A stretch of 64,000 bases of DNA from Baylisascaris procyonis (Eukaryota; Nematoda; Chromadorea; Rhabditida; Ascarididae): contig JAZARR010000089.1 of the NCBI GenBank assembly GCA_037389465.1, forward strand, positions 2,666,001 through 2,730,000, read 5' to 3'. The position numbers and the translations under genes are program-made. The notes under the pieces were generated by a model. That model was given only the letters and a program-made list of their open reading frames with translations, was not told the origin of the DNA and did no database searches. Below, in pieces: positions 1 to 11,984 of this stretch (positions within the stretch are counted from its first letter, which is position 1; each line of letters starts with the position of its first letter).

Positions 1-174
1 AGCGAGTAAATTTGAGAAAAAATTTCTCTTGAATTGAGTATAATAATTCGAGAAAAATAAACTATCGCAATGCTTCTCATTAATATTTGCGGCCGTAGAA
101 ATTTTTACGATCTCTAATTTTGCCACATCATTAAACGATTATTGCTCATTAGTAGGCATATTTTTTAAAGAGTG

Positions 175-181
175 AAAAAAA
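175..181 (-). terminator. Pol III T-run terminator of 5S (representative)
   Basis: Five bases past the 5S 3' end the minus strand reads a run of seven T, the standard pol III stop. The same run follows the 5S genes up to 14201. From 15076 onward an A-to-G change on the plus strand shortens it to six T, still enough for pol III termination. Confidence 0.85.
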
Positions 182-185
182 TTTC

Positions 186-303
186 GCTTACAGCACCTGG
201 GATTCCCAAGCCGTCTCCGATCCAAGTACTAACCAGGCCCAACGTTGCTTAACTTGACAGATCGGACGGGATGTCGTGCTTTCAACGTGGTATGGCCGTA
301 AGC
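186..303 (-). rRNA. 5S rRNA: 5S ribosomal RNA
   Basis: 118-nt 5S rRNA of the large ribosomal subunit, transcribed by pol III. The minus strand starts GCTTACGGCCATACCACG and ends GGTGCTGTAAGC. These ends pair to form helix I (nine pairs including one G-U). ACGTTG (near 15-20) pairs with CAACGT to form helix II. The internal promoter region with GTTAGTACTTGGATCGGAG is intact and matches the strongly conserved eukaryotic 5S core. Length fits the usual 118-120 nt. It lies downstream of SL1 on the same strand. This is the reference sequence for the other array copies. Confidence 0.98.
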
Positions 304-598
304 ACTTAAAATGAAAATATTTCACAATTATCAATACGTACACCACACAATAGTCAGTGTCTATCTATCTAGCATAACTTGAAGAGTAAATTTTAAATAG
401 GAATCAAAATGAGTGAAAACATCTCAAGTGAAAATTCTAAGAGGCAAAACTTGAATGATTTTACGAGTTTTCACTATTCGCATTAATGCATTGTTTTTTT
501 TTACTTGCCTGTTCATATACGTTTATTTCGATGTGTTTCAGCACATTTTTAGCACATTAATTGTGCGGTGCGCGCTTACGTTGAACGTTGAAGATTAG
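304..598. other. Unit spacer between 5S 5' end and SL1 3' end (representative)
   Basis: About 295 bp, AT-rich, without a credible gene. Next to the 5S start the minus strand has AT-rich sequence that could serve as a TATA-like 5S upstream element. Inside are AGTGAAAAC (412-420) and its exact inverse GTTTTCACT (467-475), the palindrome GCATTAATGC (480-489), a run of nine T near 492, and GCACATTAATTGTGC, which loses TG in many units. The same layout recurs in every unit. No function is assigned. Confidence 0.7.
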
Positions 599-704
599 TG
601 CTTCGCCATAAGGCAAAGCGTTCCAAAATTTTTCTTCAAGCCACAATGCCGATAGAGGCAATGAGCTGAAACACGGAATTACCTCAAACTTGGGTAATTA
701 AACC
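599..704 (-). ncRNA. SL1: SL1 spliced leader RNA
   Basis: Donor RNA of nematode trans-splicing: the 22-nt exon is transferred to the 5' ends of many pre-mRNAs. The exon is at 683-704 (minus), starts GGTTTAATTACCCAAG and ends GAG, an exact match to canonical SL1, followed by the GT splice donor. AATTACC in the exon pairs with GGTAATT after it (stem I). Downstream come a middle stem region, the Sm-binding site AAATTTTGGAACG (also conserved in C. elegans SL1 RNA), and a 3' hairpin GCTTTGCC-TTAT-GGCGAAGC (600-619). The 106-nt length fits the family. The exact 3' end is inferred from the hairpin. Reference copy for the array. Confidence 0.96.
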
Positions 705-1061
705 GACGAAAGAGACGCCACAATCGACAAGTGCGCAAGCGTAAACCACATTGAATAATTTGGCGTCGCTAACGTCAAATAAACTCGATAAAAAATATTC
801 ACCAATATCGAATAAAGTTGAAAAAATAAATTCGCTAGCATCGAAAACGTTAGAAAAAATCTCCTCCACTAGCGGCAGCGAGTAAATTTGAGAAAAAATT
901 TCTCTTGAATTGAGTATAATAATTCGAGAAAAATAAACTATCGCAATGCTTCTCATTAATATTTGCGGCCGTAGAAATTTTTACGATCTCTAATTTTGCC
1001 ACATCATTAAACGATTATTGCTCATTAGTAGGCATATTTTTTAAAGAGTGAAAAAAATTTC
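705..1061 (-). promoter_or_regulatory. SL1 upstream region and unit spacer (representative)
   Basis: About 357 bp between the SL1 start and the next 5S 3' end. By analogy with other nematode SL and snRNA genes, the proximal 60-70 bp should hold the PSE-type promoter; I can see conservation there but cannot point to the motif. About 20-30 bp upstream of the SL1 start is the most variable site of the array (plus-strand CACAATCG, CACTATCG, CACTCTCG or CACTGTCG). The rest is AT-rich, with an A-run of six or seven near 851. Open frames of 85-106 codons here are antisense, start on GTG or TTG, and are not credible genes. Confidence 0.5.
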
Positions 1062-1179
1062 GCTTACAGCACCTGGGATTCCCAAGCCGTCTCCGATCCA
1101 AGTACTAACCAGGCCCAACGTTGCTTAACTTGACAGATCGGACGGGATGTCGTGCTTTCAACGTGGTATGGCCGTAAGC
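1062..1179 (-). rRNA. 5S rRNA: 5S ribosomal RNA
   Basis: Class A unit; sequence as 186-303, T7 stop. Confidence 0.97.
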
Positions 1180-1474
1180 ACTTAAAATGAAAATATTTCA
1201 CAATTATCAATACGTACACCACACAATAGTCAGTGTCTATCTATCTAGCATAACTTGAAGAGTAAATTTTAAATAGGAATCAAAATGAGTGAAAACATCT
1301 CAAGTGAAAATTCTAAGAGGCAAAACTTGAATGATTTTACGAGTTTTCACTATTCGCATTAATGCATTGTTTTTTTTTACTTGCCTGTTCATATACGTTT
1401 ATTTCGATGTGTTTCAGCACATTTTTAGCACATTAATTGTGCGGTGCGCGCTTACGTTGAACGTTGAAGATTAG

Positions 1475-1580
1475 TGCTTCGCCATAAGGCAAAGCGTTCC
1501 AAAATTTTTCTTCAAGCCACAATGCCGATAGAGGCAATGAGCTGAAACACGGAATTACCTCAAACTTGGGTAATTAAACC
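1475..1580 (-). ncRNA. SL1: SL1 spliced leader RNA
   Basis: Exon 1559-1580, 876 bp from the previous copy; class A sequence. Confidence 0.95.
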
Positions 1581-1938
1581 GACGAAAGAGACGCCACAAT
1601 CGACAAGTGCGCAAGCGTAAACCACATTGAATAATTTGGCGTCGCTAACGTCAAATAAACTCGATAAAAAATATTCACCAATATCGAATAAAGTTGAAAA
1701 AATAAATTCGCTAGCATCGAAAACGTTAGAAAAAAATCTCCTCCACTAGCGGCAGCGAGTAAATTTGAGAAAAAATTTCTCTTGAATTGAGTATAATAAT
1801 TCGAGAAAAATAAACTATCGCAATGCTTCTCATTAATATTTGCGGCCGTAGAAATTTTTACGATCTCTAATTTTGCCACATCATTAAACGATTATTGCTC
1901 ATTAGTAGGCATATTTTTTAAAGAGTGAAAAAAATTTC

Positions 1939-2056
1939 GCTTACAGCACCTGGGATTCCCAAGCCGTCTCCGATCCAAGTACTAACCAGGCCCAACGTTG
2001 CTTAACTTGACAGATCGGACGGGATGTCGTGCTTTCAACGTGGTATGGCCGTAAGC
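1939..2056 (-). rRNA. 5S rRNA: 5S ribosomal RNA
   Basis: Class A; as 186-303. Confidence 0.97.
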
Positions 2057-2351
2057 ACTTAAAATGAAAATATTTCACAATTATCAATACGTACACCACA
2101 CAATAGTCAGTGTCTATCTATCTAGCATAACTTGAAGAGTAAATTTTAAATAGGAATCAAAATGAGTGAAAACATCTCAAGTGAAAATTCTAAGAGGCAA
2201 AACTTGAATGATTTTACGAGTTTTCACTATTCGCATTAATGCATTGTTTTTTTTTACTTGCCTGTTCATATACGTTTATTTCGATGTGTTTCAGCACATT
2301 TTTAGCACATTAATTGTGCGGTGCGCGCTTACGTTGAACGTTGAAGATTAG

Positions 2352-2457
2352 TGCTTCGCCATAAGGCAAAGCGTTCCAAAATTTTTCTTCAAGCCACAAT
2401 GCCGATAGAGGCAATGAGCTGAAACACGGAATTACCTCAAACTTGGGTAATTAAACC
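2352..2457 (-). ncRNA. SL1: SL1 spliced leader RNA
   Basis: Exon 2436-2457; period 877 bp. Confidence 0.95.
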
Positions 2458-2815
2458 GACGAAAGAGACGCCACAATCGACAAGTGCGCAAGCGTAAACC
2501 ACATTGAATAATTTGGCGTCGCTAACGTCAAATAAACTCGATAAAAAATATTCACCAATATCGAATAAAGTTGAAAAAATAAATTCGCTAGCATCGAAAA
2601 CGTTAGAAAAAAATCTCCTCCACTAGCGGCAGCGAGTAAATTTGAGAAAAAATTTCTCTTGAATTGAGTATAATAATTCGAGAAAAATAAACTATCGCAA
2701 TGCTTCTCATTAATATTTGCGGCCGTAGAAATTTTTACGATCTCTAATTTTGCCACATCATTAAACGATTATTGCTCATTAGTAGGCATATTTTTTAAAG
2801 AGTGAAAAAAATTTC

Positions 2816-2933
2816 GCTTACAGCACCTGGGATTCCCAAGCCGTCTCCGATCCAAGTACTAACCAGGCCCAACGTTGCTTAACTTGACAGATCGGACGGG
2901 ATGTCGTGCTTTCAACGTGGTATGGCCGTAAGC
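2816..2933 (-). rRNA. 5S rRNA: 5S ribosomal RNA
   Basis: Class A; as 186-303. Confidence 0.97.
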
Positions 2934-3228
2934 ACTTAAAATGAAAATATTTCACAATTATCAATACGTACACCACACAATAGTCAGTGTCTATCTATCT
3001 AGCATAACTTGAAGAGTAAATTTTAAATAGGAATCAAAATGAGTGAAAACATCTCAAGTGAAAATTCTAAGAGGCAAAACTTGAATGATTTTACGAGTTT
3101 TCACTATTCGCATTAATGCATTGTTTTTTTTTACTTGCCTGTTCATATACGTTTATTTCGATGTGTTTCAGCACATTTTTAGCACATTAATTGTGCGGTG
3201 CGCGCTTACGTTGAACGTTGAAGATTAG

Positions 3229-3334
3229 TGCTTCGCCATAAGGCAAAGCGTTCCAAAATTTTTCTTCAAGCCACAATGCCGATAGAGGCAATGAGCTGAA
3301 ACACGGAATTACCTCAAACTTGGGTAATTAAACC
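3229..3334 (-). ncRNA. SL1: SL1 spliced leader RNA
   Basis: Exon 3313-3334; period 877 bp. Confidence 0.95.
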
Positions 3335-3692
3335 GACGAAAGAGACGCCACAATCGACAAGTGCGCAAGCGTAAACCACATTGAATAATTTGGCGTCGCT
3401 AACGTCAAATAAACTCGATAAAAAATATTCACCAATATCGAATAAAGTTGAAAAAATAAATTCGCTAGCATCGAAAACGTTAGAAAAAAATCTCCTCCAC
3501 TAGCGGCAGCGAGTAAATTTGAGAAAAAATTTCTCTTGAATTGAGTATAATAATTCGAGAAAAATAAACTATCGCAATGCTTCTCATTAATATTTGCGGC
3601 CGTAGAAATTTTTACGATCTCTAATTTTGCCACATCATTAAACGATTATTGCTCATTAGTAGGCATATTTTTTAAAGAGTGAAAAAAATTTC

Positions 3693-3810
3693 GCTTACAG
3701 CACCTGGGATTCCCAAGCCGTCTCCGATCCAAGTACTAACCAGGCCCAACGTTGCTTAACTTGACAGATCGGACGGGATGTCGTGCTTTCAACGTGGTAT
3801 GGCCGTAAGC
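3693..3810 (-). rRNA. 5S rRNA: 5S ribosomal RNA
   Basis: Class A; as 186-303. Confidence 0.97.
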
Positions 3811-4103
3811 ACTTAAAATGAAAATATTTCACAATTATCAATACGTACACCACACAATAGTCAGTGTCTATCTATCTAGCATAACTTGAAGAGTAAATTT
3901 TAAATAGGAATCAAAATGAGTGAAAACATCTCAAGTGAAAATTCTAAGAGGCAAAACTTGAATGATTTTACGAGTTTTCACTATTCGCATTAATGCATTG
4001 TTTTTTTTTACTTGCCTGTTCATATACGTTTATTTCGATGTGTTTCAGCACATTTTTAGCACATTAATTGCGGTGCGCGCTTACGTTGAACGTTGAAGAT
4101 TAG

Positions 4104-4209
4104 TGCTTCGCCATAAGGCAAAGCGTTCCAAAATTTTTCTTCAAGCCACAATGCCGATAGAGGCAATGAGCTGAAACACGGAATTACCTCAAACTTGGGT
4201 AATTAAACC
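4104..4209 (-). ncRNA. SL1: SL1 spliced leader RNA
   Basis: Exon 4188-4209; period 875 bp; first unit with the TG deletion in the spacer. Confidence 0.95.
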
Positions 4210-4567
4210 GACGAAAGAGACGCCACAATCGACAAGTGCGCAAGCGTAAACCACATTGAATAATTTGGCGTCGCTAACGTCAAATAAACTCGATAAAAAA
4301 TATTCACCAATATCGAATAAAGTTGAAAAAATAAATTCGCTAGCATCGAAAACGTTAGAAAAAAATCTCCTCCACTAGCGGCAGCGAGTAAATTTGAGAA
4401 AAAATTTCTCTTGAATTGAGTATAATAATTCGAGAAAAATAAACTATCGCAATGCTTCTCATTAATATTTGCGGCCGTAGAAATTTTTACGATCTCTAAT
4501 TTTGCCACATCATTAAACGATTATTGCTCATTAGTAGGCATATTTTTTAAAGAGTGAAAAAAATTTC

Positions 4568-4685
4568 GCTTACAGCACCTGGGATTCCCAAGCCGTCTCC
4601 GATCCAAGTACTAACCAGGCCCAACGTTGCTTAACTTGACAGATCGGACGGGATGTCGTGCTTTCAACGTGGTATGGCCGTAAGC
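4568..4685 (-). rRNA. 5S rRNA: 5S ribosomal RNA
   Basis: Class A; as 186-303. Confidence 0.97.
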
Positions 4686-4978
4686 ACTTAAAATGAAAAT
4701 ATTTCACAATTATCAATACGTACACCACACAATAGTCAGTGTCTATCTATCTAGCATAACTTGAAGAGTAAATTTTAAATAGGAATCAAAATGAGTGAAA
4801 ACATCTCAAGTGAAAATTCTAAGAGGCAAAACTTGAATGATTTTACGAGTTTTCACTATTCGCATTAATGCATTGTTTTTTTTTACTTGCCTGTTCATAT
4901 ACGTTTATTTCGATGTGTTTCAGCACATTTTTAGCACATTAATTGCGGTGCGCGCTTACGTTGAACGTTGAAGATTAG

Positions 4979-5084
4979 TGCTTCGCCATAAGGCAAAGCG
5001 TTCCAAAATTTTTCTTCAAGCCACAATGCCGATAGAGGCAATGAGCTGAAACACGGAATTACCTCAAACTTGGGTAATTAAACC
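4979..5084 (-). ncRNA. SL1: SL1 spliced leader RNA
   Basis: Exon 5063-5084; period 875 bp, TG-deleted spacer. Confidence 0.95.
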
Positions 5085-5442
5085 GACGAAAGAGACGCCA
5101 CAATCGACAAGTGCGCAAGCGTAAACCACATTGAATAATTTGGCGTCGCTAACGTCAAATAAACTCGATAAAAAATATTCACCAATATCGAATAAAGTTG
5201 AAAAAATAAATTCGCTAGCATCGAAAACGTTAGAAAAAAATCTCCTCCACTAGCGGCAGCGAGTAAATTTGAGAAAAAATTTCTCTTGAATTGAGTATAA
5301 TAATTCGAGAAAAATAAACTATCGCAATGCTTCTCATTAATATTTGCGGCCGTAGAAATTTTTACGATCTCTAATTTTGCCACATCATTAAACGATTATT
5401 GCTCATTAGTAGGCATATTTTTTAAAGAGTGAAAAAAATTTC

Positions 5443-5560
5443 GCTTACAGCACCTGGGATTCCCAAGCCGTCTCCGATCCAAGTACTAACCAGGCCCAAC
5501 GTTGCTTAACTTGACAGATCGGACGGGATGTCGTGCTTTCAACGTGGTATGGCCGTAAGC
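5443..5560 (-). rRNA. 5S rRNA: 5S ribosomal RNA
   Basis: Class A; as 186-303. Confidence 0.97.
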
Positions 5561-5853
5561 ACTTAAAATGAAAATATTTCACAATTATCAATACGTACAC
5601 CACACAATAGTCAGTGTCTATCTATCTAGCATAACTTGAAGAGTAAATTTTAAATAGGAATCAAAATGAGTGAAAACATCTCAAGTGAAAATTCTAAGAG
5701 GCAAAACTTGAATGATTTTACGAGTTTTCACTATTCGCATTAATGCATTGTTTTTTTTTACTTGCCTGTTCATATACGTTTATTTCGATGTGTTTCAGCA
5801 CATTTTTAGCACATTAATTGCGGTGCGCGCTTACGTTGAACGTTGAAGATTAG

Positions 5854-5959
5854 TGCTTCGCCATAAGGCAAAGCGTTCCAAAATTTTTCTTCAAGCCACA
5901 ATGCCGATAGAGGCAATGAGCTGAAACACGGAATTACCTCAAACTTGGGTAATTAAACC
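5854..5959 (-). ncRNA. SL1: SL1 spliced leader RNA
   Basis: Exon 5938-5959; period 875 bp, TG-deleted spacer. Confidence 0.95.
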
Positions 5960-6317
5960 GACGAAAGAGACGCCACAATCGACAAGTGCGCAAGCGTAAA
6001 CCACATTGAATAATTTGGCGTCGCTAACGTCAAATAAACTCGATAAAAAATATTCACCAATATCGAATAAAGTTGAAAAAATAAATTCGCTAGCATCGAA
6101 AACGTTAGAAAAAAATCTCCTCCACTAGCGGCAGCGAGTAAATTTGAGAAAAAATTTCTCTTGAATTGAGTATAATAATTCGAGAAAAATAAACTATCGC
6201 AATGCTTCTCATTAATATTTGCGGCCGTAGAAATTTTTACGATCTCTAATTTTGCCACATCATTAAACGATTATTGCTCATTAGTAGGCATATTTTTTAA
6301 AGAGTGAAAAAAATTTC

Positions 6318-6435
6318 GCTTACAGCACCTGGGATTCCCAAGCCGTCTCCGATCCAAGTACTAACCAGGCCCAACGTTGCTTAACTTGACAGATCGGACG
6401 GGATGTCGTGCTTTCAACGTGGTATGGCCGTAAGC
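6318..6435 (-). rRNA. 5S rRNA: 5S ribosomal RNA
   Basis: Class A; as 186-303. Confidence 0.97.
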
Positions 6436-6730
6436 ACTTAAAATGAAAATATTTCACAATTATCAATACGTACACCACACAATAGTCAGTGTCTATCTAT
6501 CTAGCATAACTTGAAGAGTAAATTTTAAATAGGAATCAAAATGAGTGAAAACATCTCAAGTGAAAATTCTAAGAGGCAAAACTTGAATGATTTTACGAGT
6601 TTTCACTATTCGCATTAATGCATTGTTTTTTTTTACTTGCCTGTTCATATACGTTTATTTCGATGTGTTTCAGCACATTTTTAGCACATTAATTGTGCGG
6701 TGCGCGCTTACGTTGAACGTTGAAGATTAG

Positions 6731-6836
6731 TGCTTCGCCATAAGGCAAAGCGTTCCAAAATTTTTCTTCAAGCCACAATGCCGATAGAGGCAATGAGCTG
6801 AAACACGGAATTACCTCAAACTTGGGTAATTAAACC
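6731..6836 (-). ncRNA. SL1: SL1 spliced leader RNA
   Basis: Exon 6815-6836; period 877 bp, TG present. Confidence 0.95.
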
Positions 6837-7194
6837 GACGAAAGAGACGCCACAATCGACAAGTGCGCAAGCGTAAACCACATTGAATAATTTGGCGTCG
6901 CTAACGTCAAATAAACTCGATAAAAAATATTCACCAATATCGAATAAAGTTGAAAAAATAAATTCGCTAGCATCGAAAACGTTAGAAAAAAATCTCCTCC
7001 ACTAGCGGCAGCGAGTAAATTTGAGAAAAAATTTCTCTTGAATTGAGTATAATAATTCGAGAAAAATAAACTATCGCAATGCTTCTCATTAATATTTGCG
7101 GCCGTAGAAATTTTTACGATCTCTAATTTTGCCACATCATTAAACGATTATTGCTCATTAGTAGGCATATTTTTTAAAGAGTGAAAAAAATTTC

Positions 7195-7312
7195 GCTTAC
7201 AGCACCTGGGATTCCCAAGCCGTCTCCGATCCAAGTACTAACCAGGCCCAACGTTGCTTAACTTGACAGATCGGACGGGATGTCGTGCTTTCAACGTGGT
7301 ATGGCCGTAAGC
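7195..7312 (-). rRNA. 5S rRNA: 5S ribosomal RNA
   Basis: Class A; as 186-303. Confidence 0.97.
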
Positions 7313-7605
7313 ACTTAAAATGAAAATATTTCACAATTATCAATACGTACACCACACAATAGTCAGTGTCTATCTATCTAGCATAACTTGAAGAGTAAAT
7401 TTTAAATAGGAATCAAAATGAGTGAAAACATCTCAAGTGAAAATTCTAAGAGGCAAAACTTGAATGATTTTACGAGTTTTCACTATTCGCATTAATGCAT
7501 TGTTTTTTTTTACTTGCCTGTTCATATACGTTTATTTCGATGTGTTTCAGCACATTTTTAGCACATTAATTGCGGTGCGCGCTTACGTTGAACGTTGAAG
7601 ATTAG

Positions 7606-7711
7606 TGCTTCGCCATAAGGCAAAGCGTTCCAAAATTTTTCTTCAAGCCACAATGCCGATAGAGGCAATGAGCTGAAACACGGAATTACCTCAAACTTGG
7701 GTAATTAAACC
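7606..7711 (-). ncRNA. SL1: SL1 spliced leader RNA
   Basis: Exon 7690-7711; period 875 bp; upstream A-run of six. Confidence 0.95.
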
Positions 7712-8068
7712 GACGAAAGAGACGCCACAATCGACAAGTGCGCAAGCGTAAACCACATTGAATAATTTGGCGTCGCTAACGTCAAATAAACTCGATAAAA
7801 AATATTCACCAATATCGAATAAAGTTGAAAAAATAAATTCGCTAGCATCGAAAACGTTAGAAAAAATCTCCTCCACTAGCGGCAGCGAGTAAATTTGAGA
7901 AAAAATTTCTCTTGAATTGAGTATAATAATTCGAGAAAAATAAACTATCGCAATGCTTCTCATTAATATTTGCGGCCGTAGAAATTTTTACGATCTCTAA
8001 TTTTGCCACATCATTAAACGATTATTGCTCATTAGTAGGCATATTTTTTAAAGAGTGAAAAAAATTTC

Positions 8069-8186
8069 GCTTACAGCACCTGGGATTCCCAAGCCGTCTC
8101 CGATCCAAGTACTAACCAGGCCCAACGTTGCTTAACTTGACAGATCGGACGGGATGTCGTGCTTTCAACGTGGTATGGCCGTAAGC
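8069..8186 (-). rRNA. 5S rRNA: 5S ribosomal RNA
   Basis: Class A; as 186-303. Confidence 0.97.
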
Positions 8187-8481
8187 ACTTAAAATGAAAA
8201 TATTTCACAATTATCAATACGTACACCACACAATAGTCAGTGTCTATCTATCTAGCATAACTTGAAGAGTAAATTTTAAATAGGAATCAAAATGAGTGAA
8301 AACATCTCAAGTGAAAATTCTAAGAGGCAAAACTTGAATGATTTTACGAGTTTTCACTATTCGCATTAATGCATTGTTTTTTTTTACTTGCCTGTTCATA
8401 TACGTTTATTTCGATGTGTTTCAGCACATTTTTAGCACATTAATTGTGCGGTGCGCGCTTACGTTGAACGTTGAAGATTAG

Positions 8482-8587
8482 TGCTTCGCCATAAGGCAAA
8501 GCGTTCCAAAATTTTTCTTCAAGCCACAATGCCGATAGAGGCAATGAGCTGAAACACGGAATTACCTCAAACTTGGGTAATTAAACC
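8482..8587 (-). ncRNA. SL1: SL1 spliced leader RNA
   Basis: Exon 8566-8587; period 876 bp. Confidence 0.95.
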
Positions 8588-8945
8588 GACGAAAGAGACG
8601 CCACAATCGACAAGTGCGCAAGCGTAAACCACATTGAATAATTTGGCGTCGCTAACGTCAAATAAACTCGATAAAAAATATTCACCAATATCGAATAAAG
8701 TTGAAAAAATAAATTCGCTAGCATCGAAAACGTTAGAAAAAAATCTCCTCCACTAGCGGCAGCGAGTAAATTTGAGAAAAAATTTCTCTTGAATTGAGTA
8801 TAATAATTCGAGAAAAATAAACTATCGCAATGCTTCTCATTAATATTTGCGGCCGTAGAAATTTTTACGATCTCTAATTTTGCCACATCATTAAACGATT
8901 ATTGCTCATTAGTAGGCATATTTTTTAAAGAGTGAAAAAAATTTC

Positions 8946-9063
8946 GCTTACAGCACCTGGGATTCCCAAGCCGTCTCCGATCCAAGTACTAACCAGGCCC
9001 AACGTTGCTTAACTTGACAGATCGGACGGGATGTCGTGCTTTCAACGTGGTATGGCCGTAAGC
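8946..9063 (-). rRNA. 5S rRNA: 5S ribosomal RNA
   Basis: Class A; as 186-303. Confidence 0.97.
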
Positions 9064-9358
9064 ACTTAAAATGAAAATATTTCACAATTATCAATACGTA
9101 CACCACACAATAGTCAGTGTCTATCTATCTAGCATAACTTGAAGAGTAAATTTTAAATAGGAATCAAAATGAGTGAAAACATCTCAAGTGAAAATTCTAA
9201 GAGGCAAAACTTGAATGATTTTACGAGTTTTCACTATTCGCATTAATGCATTGTTTTTTTTTACTTGCCTGTTCATATACGTTTATTTCGATGTGTTTCA
9301 GCACATTTTTAGCACATTAATTGTGCGGTGCGCGCTTACGTTGAACGTTGAAGATTAG

Positions 9359-9464
9359 TGCTTCGCCATAAGGCAAAGCGTTCCAAAATTTTTCTTCAAG
9401 CCACAATGCCGATAGAGGCAATGAGCTGAAACACGGAATTACCTCAAACTTGGGTAATTAAACC
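9359..9464 (-). ncRNA. SL1: SL1 spliced leader RNA
   Basis: Exon 9443-9464; period 877 bp. Confidence 0.95.
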
Positions 9465-9821
9465 GACGAAAGAGACGCCACAATCGACAAGTGCGCAAGC
9501 GTAAACCACATTGAATAATTTGGCGTCGCTAACGTCAAATAAACTCGATAAAAAATATTCACCAATATCGAATAAAGTTGAAAAAATAAATTCGCTAGCA
9601 TCGAAAACGTTAGAAAAAATCTCCTCCACTAGCGGCAGCGAGTAAATTTGAGAAAAAATTTCTCTTGAATTGAGTATAATAATTCGAGAAAAATAAACTA
9701 TCGCAATGCTTCTCATTAATATTTGCGGCCGTAGAAATTTTTACGATCTCTAATTTTGCCACATCATTAAACGATTATTGCTCATTAGTAGGCATATTTT
9801 TTAAAGAGTGAAAAAAATTTC

Positions 9822-9939
9822 GCTTACAGCACCTGGGATTCCCAAGCCGTCTCCGATCCAAGTACTAACCAGGCCCAACGTTGCTTAACTTGACAGATCG
9901 GACGGGATGTCGTGCTTTCAACGTGGTATGGCCGTAAGC
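9822..9939 (-). rRNA. 5S rRNA: 5S ribosomal RNA
   Basis: Class A; as 186-303. Confidence 0.97.
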
Positions 9940-10234
9940 ACTTAAAATGAAAATATTTCACAATTATCAATACGTACACCACACAATAGTCAGTGTCTAT
10001 CTATCTAGCATAACTTGAAGAGTAAATTTTAAATAGGAATCAAAATGAGTGAAAACATCTCAAGTGAAAATTCTAAGAGGCAAAACTTGAATGATTTTAC
10101 GAGTTTTCACTATTCGCATTAATGCATTGTTTTTTTTTACTTGCCTGTTCATATACGTTTATTTCGATGTGTTTCAGCACATTTTTAGCACATTAATTGT
10201 GCGGTGCGCGCTTACGTTGAACGTTGAAGATTAG

Positions 10235-10340
10235 TGCTTCGCCATAAGGCAAAGCGTTCCAAAATTTTTCTTCAAGCCACAATGCCGATAGAGGCAATGA
10301 GCTGAAACACGGAATTACCTCAAACTTGGGTAATTAAACC
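10235..10340 (-). ncRNA. SL1: SL1 spliced leader RNA
   Basis: Exon 10319-10340; period 876 bp. Confidence 0.95.
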
Positions 10341-10698
10341 GACGAAAGAGACGCCACAATCGACAAGTGCGCAAGCGTAAACCACATTGAATAATTTGGC
10401 GTCGCTAACGTCAAATAAACTCGATAAAAAATATTCACCAATATCGAATAAAGTTGAAAAAATAAATTCGCTAGCATCGAAAACGTTAGAAAAAAATCTC
10501 CTCCACTAGCGGCAGCGAGTAAATTTGAGAAAAAATTTCTCTTGAATTGAGTATAATAATTCGAGAAAAATAAACTATCGCAATGCTTCTCATTAATATT
10601 TGCGGCCGTAGAAATTTTTACGATCTCTAATTTTGCCACATCATTAAACGATTATTGCTCATTAGTAGGCATATTTTTTAAAGAGTGAAAAAAATTTC

Positions 10699-10816
10699 GC
10701 TTACAGCACCTGGGATTCCCAAGCCGTCTCCGATCCAAGTACTAACCAGGCCCAACGTTGCTTAACTTGACAGATCGGACGGGATGTCGTGCTTTCAACG
10801 TGGTATGGCCGTAAGC
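10699..10816 (-). rRNA. 5S rRNA: 5S ribosomal RNA
   Basis: Class A; as 186-303. Confidence 0.97.
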
Positions 10817-11109
10817 ACTTAAAATGAAAATATTTCACAATTATCAATACGTACACCACACAATAGTCAGTGTCTATCTATCTAGCATAACTTGAAGAGT
10901 AAATTTTAAATAGGAATCAAAATGAGTGAAAACATCTCAAGTGAAAATTCTAAGAGGCAAAACTTGAATGATTTTACGAGTTTTCACTATTCGCATTAAT
11001 GCATTGTTTTTTTTTACTTGCCTGTTCATATACGTTTATTTCGATGTGTTTCAGCACATTTTTAGCACATTAATTGCGGTGCGCGCTTACGTTGAACGTT
11101 GAAGATTAG

Positions 11110-11215
11110 TGCTTCGCCATAACGCAAAGCGTTCCAAAATTTTTCTTCAAGCCACAATGCCGATAGAGGCAATGAGCTGAAACACGGAATTACCTCAAAC
11201 TTGGGTAATTAAACC
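11110..11215 (-). ncRNA. SL1: SL1 spliced leader RNA, 3'-hairpin variant
   Basis: Exon 11194-11215 canonical; period 875 bp. Plus-strand base 11123 is C instead of G, which breaks the loop-closing pair of the 3' hairpin. The same variant recurs only in the copy at 15487-15592. Confidence 0.94.
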
Positions 11216-11573
11216 GACGAAAGAGACGCCACAATCGACAAGTGCGCAAGCGTAAACCACATTGAATAATTTGGCGTCGCTAACGTCAAATAAACTCGAT
11301 AAAAAATATTCACCAATATCGAATAAAGTTGAAAAAATAAATTCGCTAGCATCGAAAACGTTAGAAAAAAATCTCCTCCACTAGCGGCAGCGAGTAAATT
11401 TGAGAAAAAATTTCTCTTGAATTGAGTATAATAATTCGAGAAAAATAAACTATCGCAATGCTTCTCATTAATATTTGCGGCCGTAGAAATTTTTACGATC
11501 TCTAATTTTGCCACATCATTAAACGATTATTGCTCATTAGTAGGCATATTTTTTAAAGAGTGAAAAAAATTTC

Positions 11574-11691
11574 GCTTACAGCACCTGGGATTCCCAAGCC
11601 GTCTCCGATCCAAGTACTAACCAGGCCCAACGTTGCTTAACTTGACAGATCGGACGGGATGTCGTGCTTTCAACGTGGTATGGCCGTAAGC
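11574..11691 (-). rRNA. 5S rRNA: 5S ribosomal RNA
   Basis: Class A; as 186-303. Confidence 0.97.
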
Positions 11692-11984
11692 ACTTAAAAT
11701 GAAAATATTTCACAATTATCAATACGTACACCACACAATAGTCAGTGTCTATCTATCTAGCATAACTTGAAGAGTAAATTTTAAATAGGAATCAAAATGA
11801 GTGAAAACATCTCAAGTGAAAATTCTAAGAGGCAAAACTTGAATGATTTTACGAGTTTTCACTATTCGCATTAATGCATTGTTTTTTTTTACTTGCCTGT
11901 TCATATACGTTTATTTCGATGTGTTTCAGCACATTTTTAGCACATTAATTGCGGTGCGCGCTTACGTTGAACGTTGAAGATTAG

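Noticed and set aside
175..192. A-run plus TTTCGCTTA as a promoter on the plus strand
   Set aside because: On the minus strand it is the 5S 3' end followed by the pol III T-run, which explains it fully.
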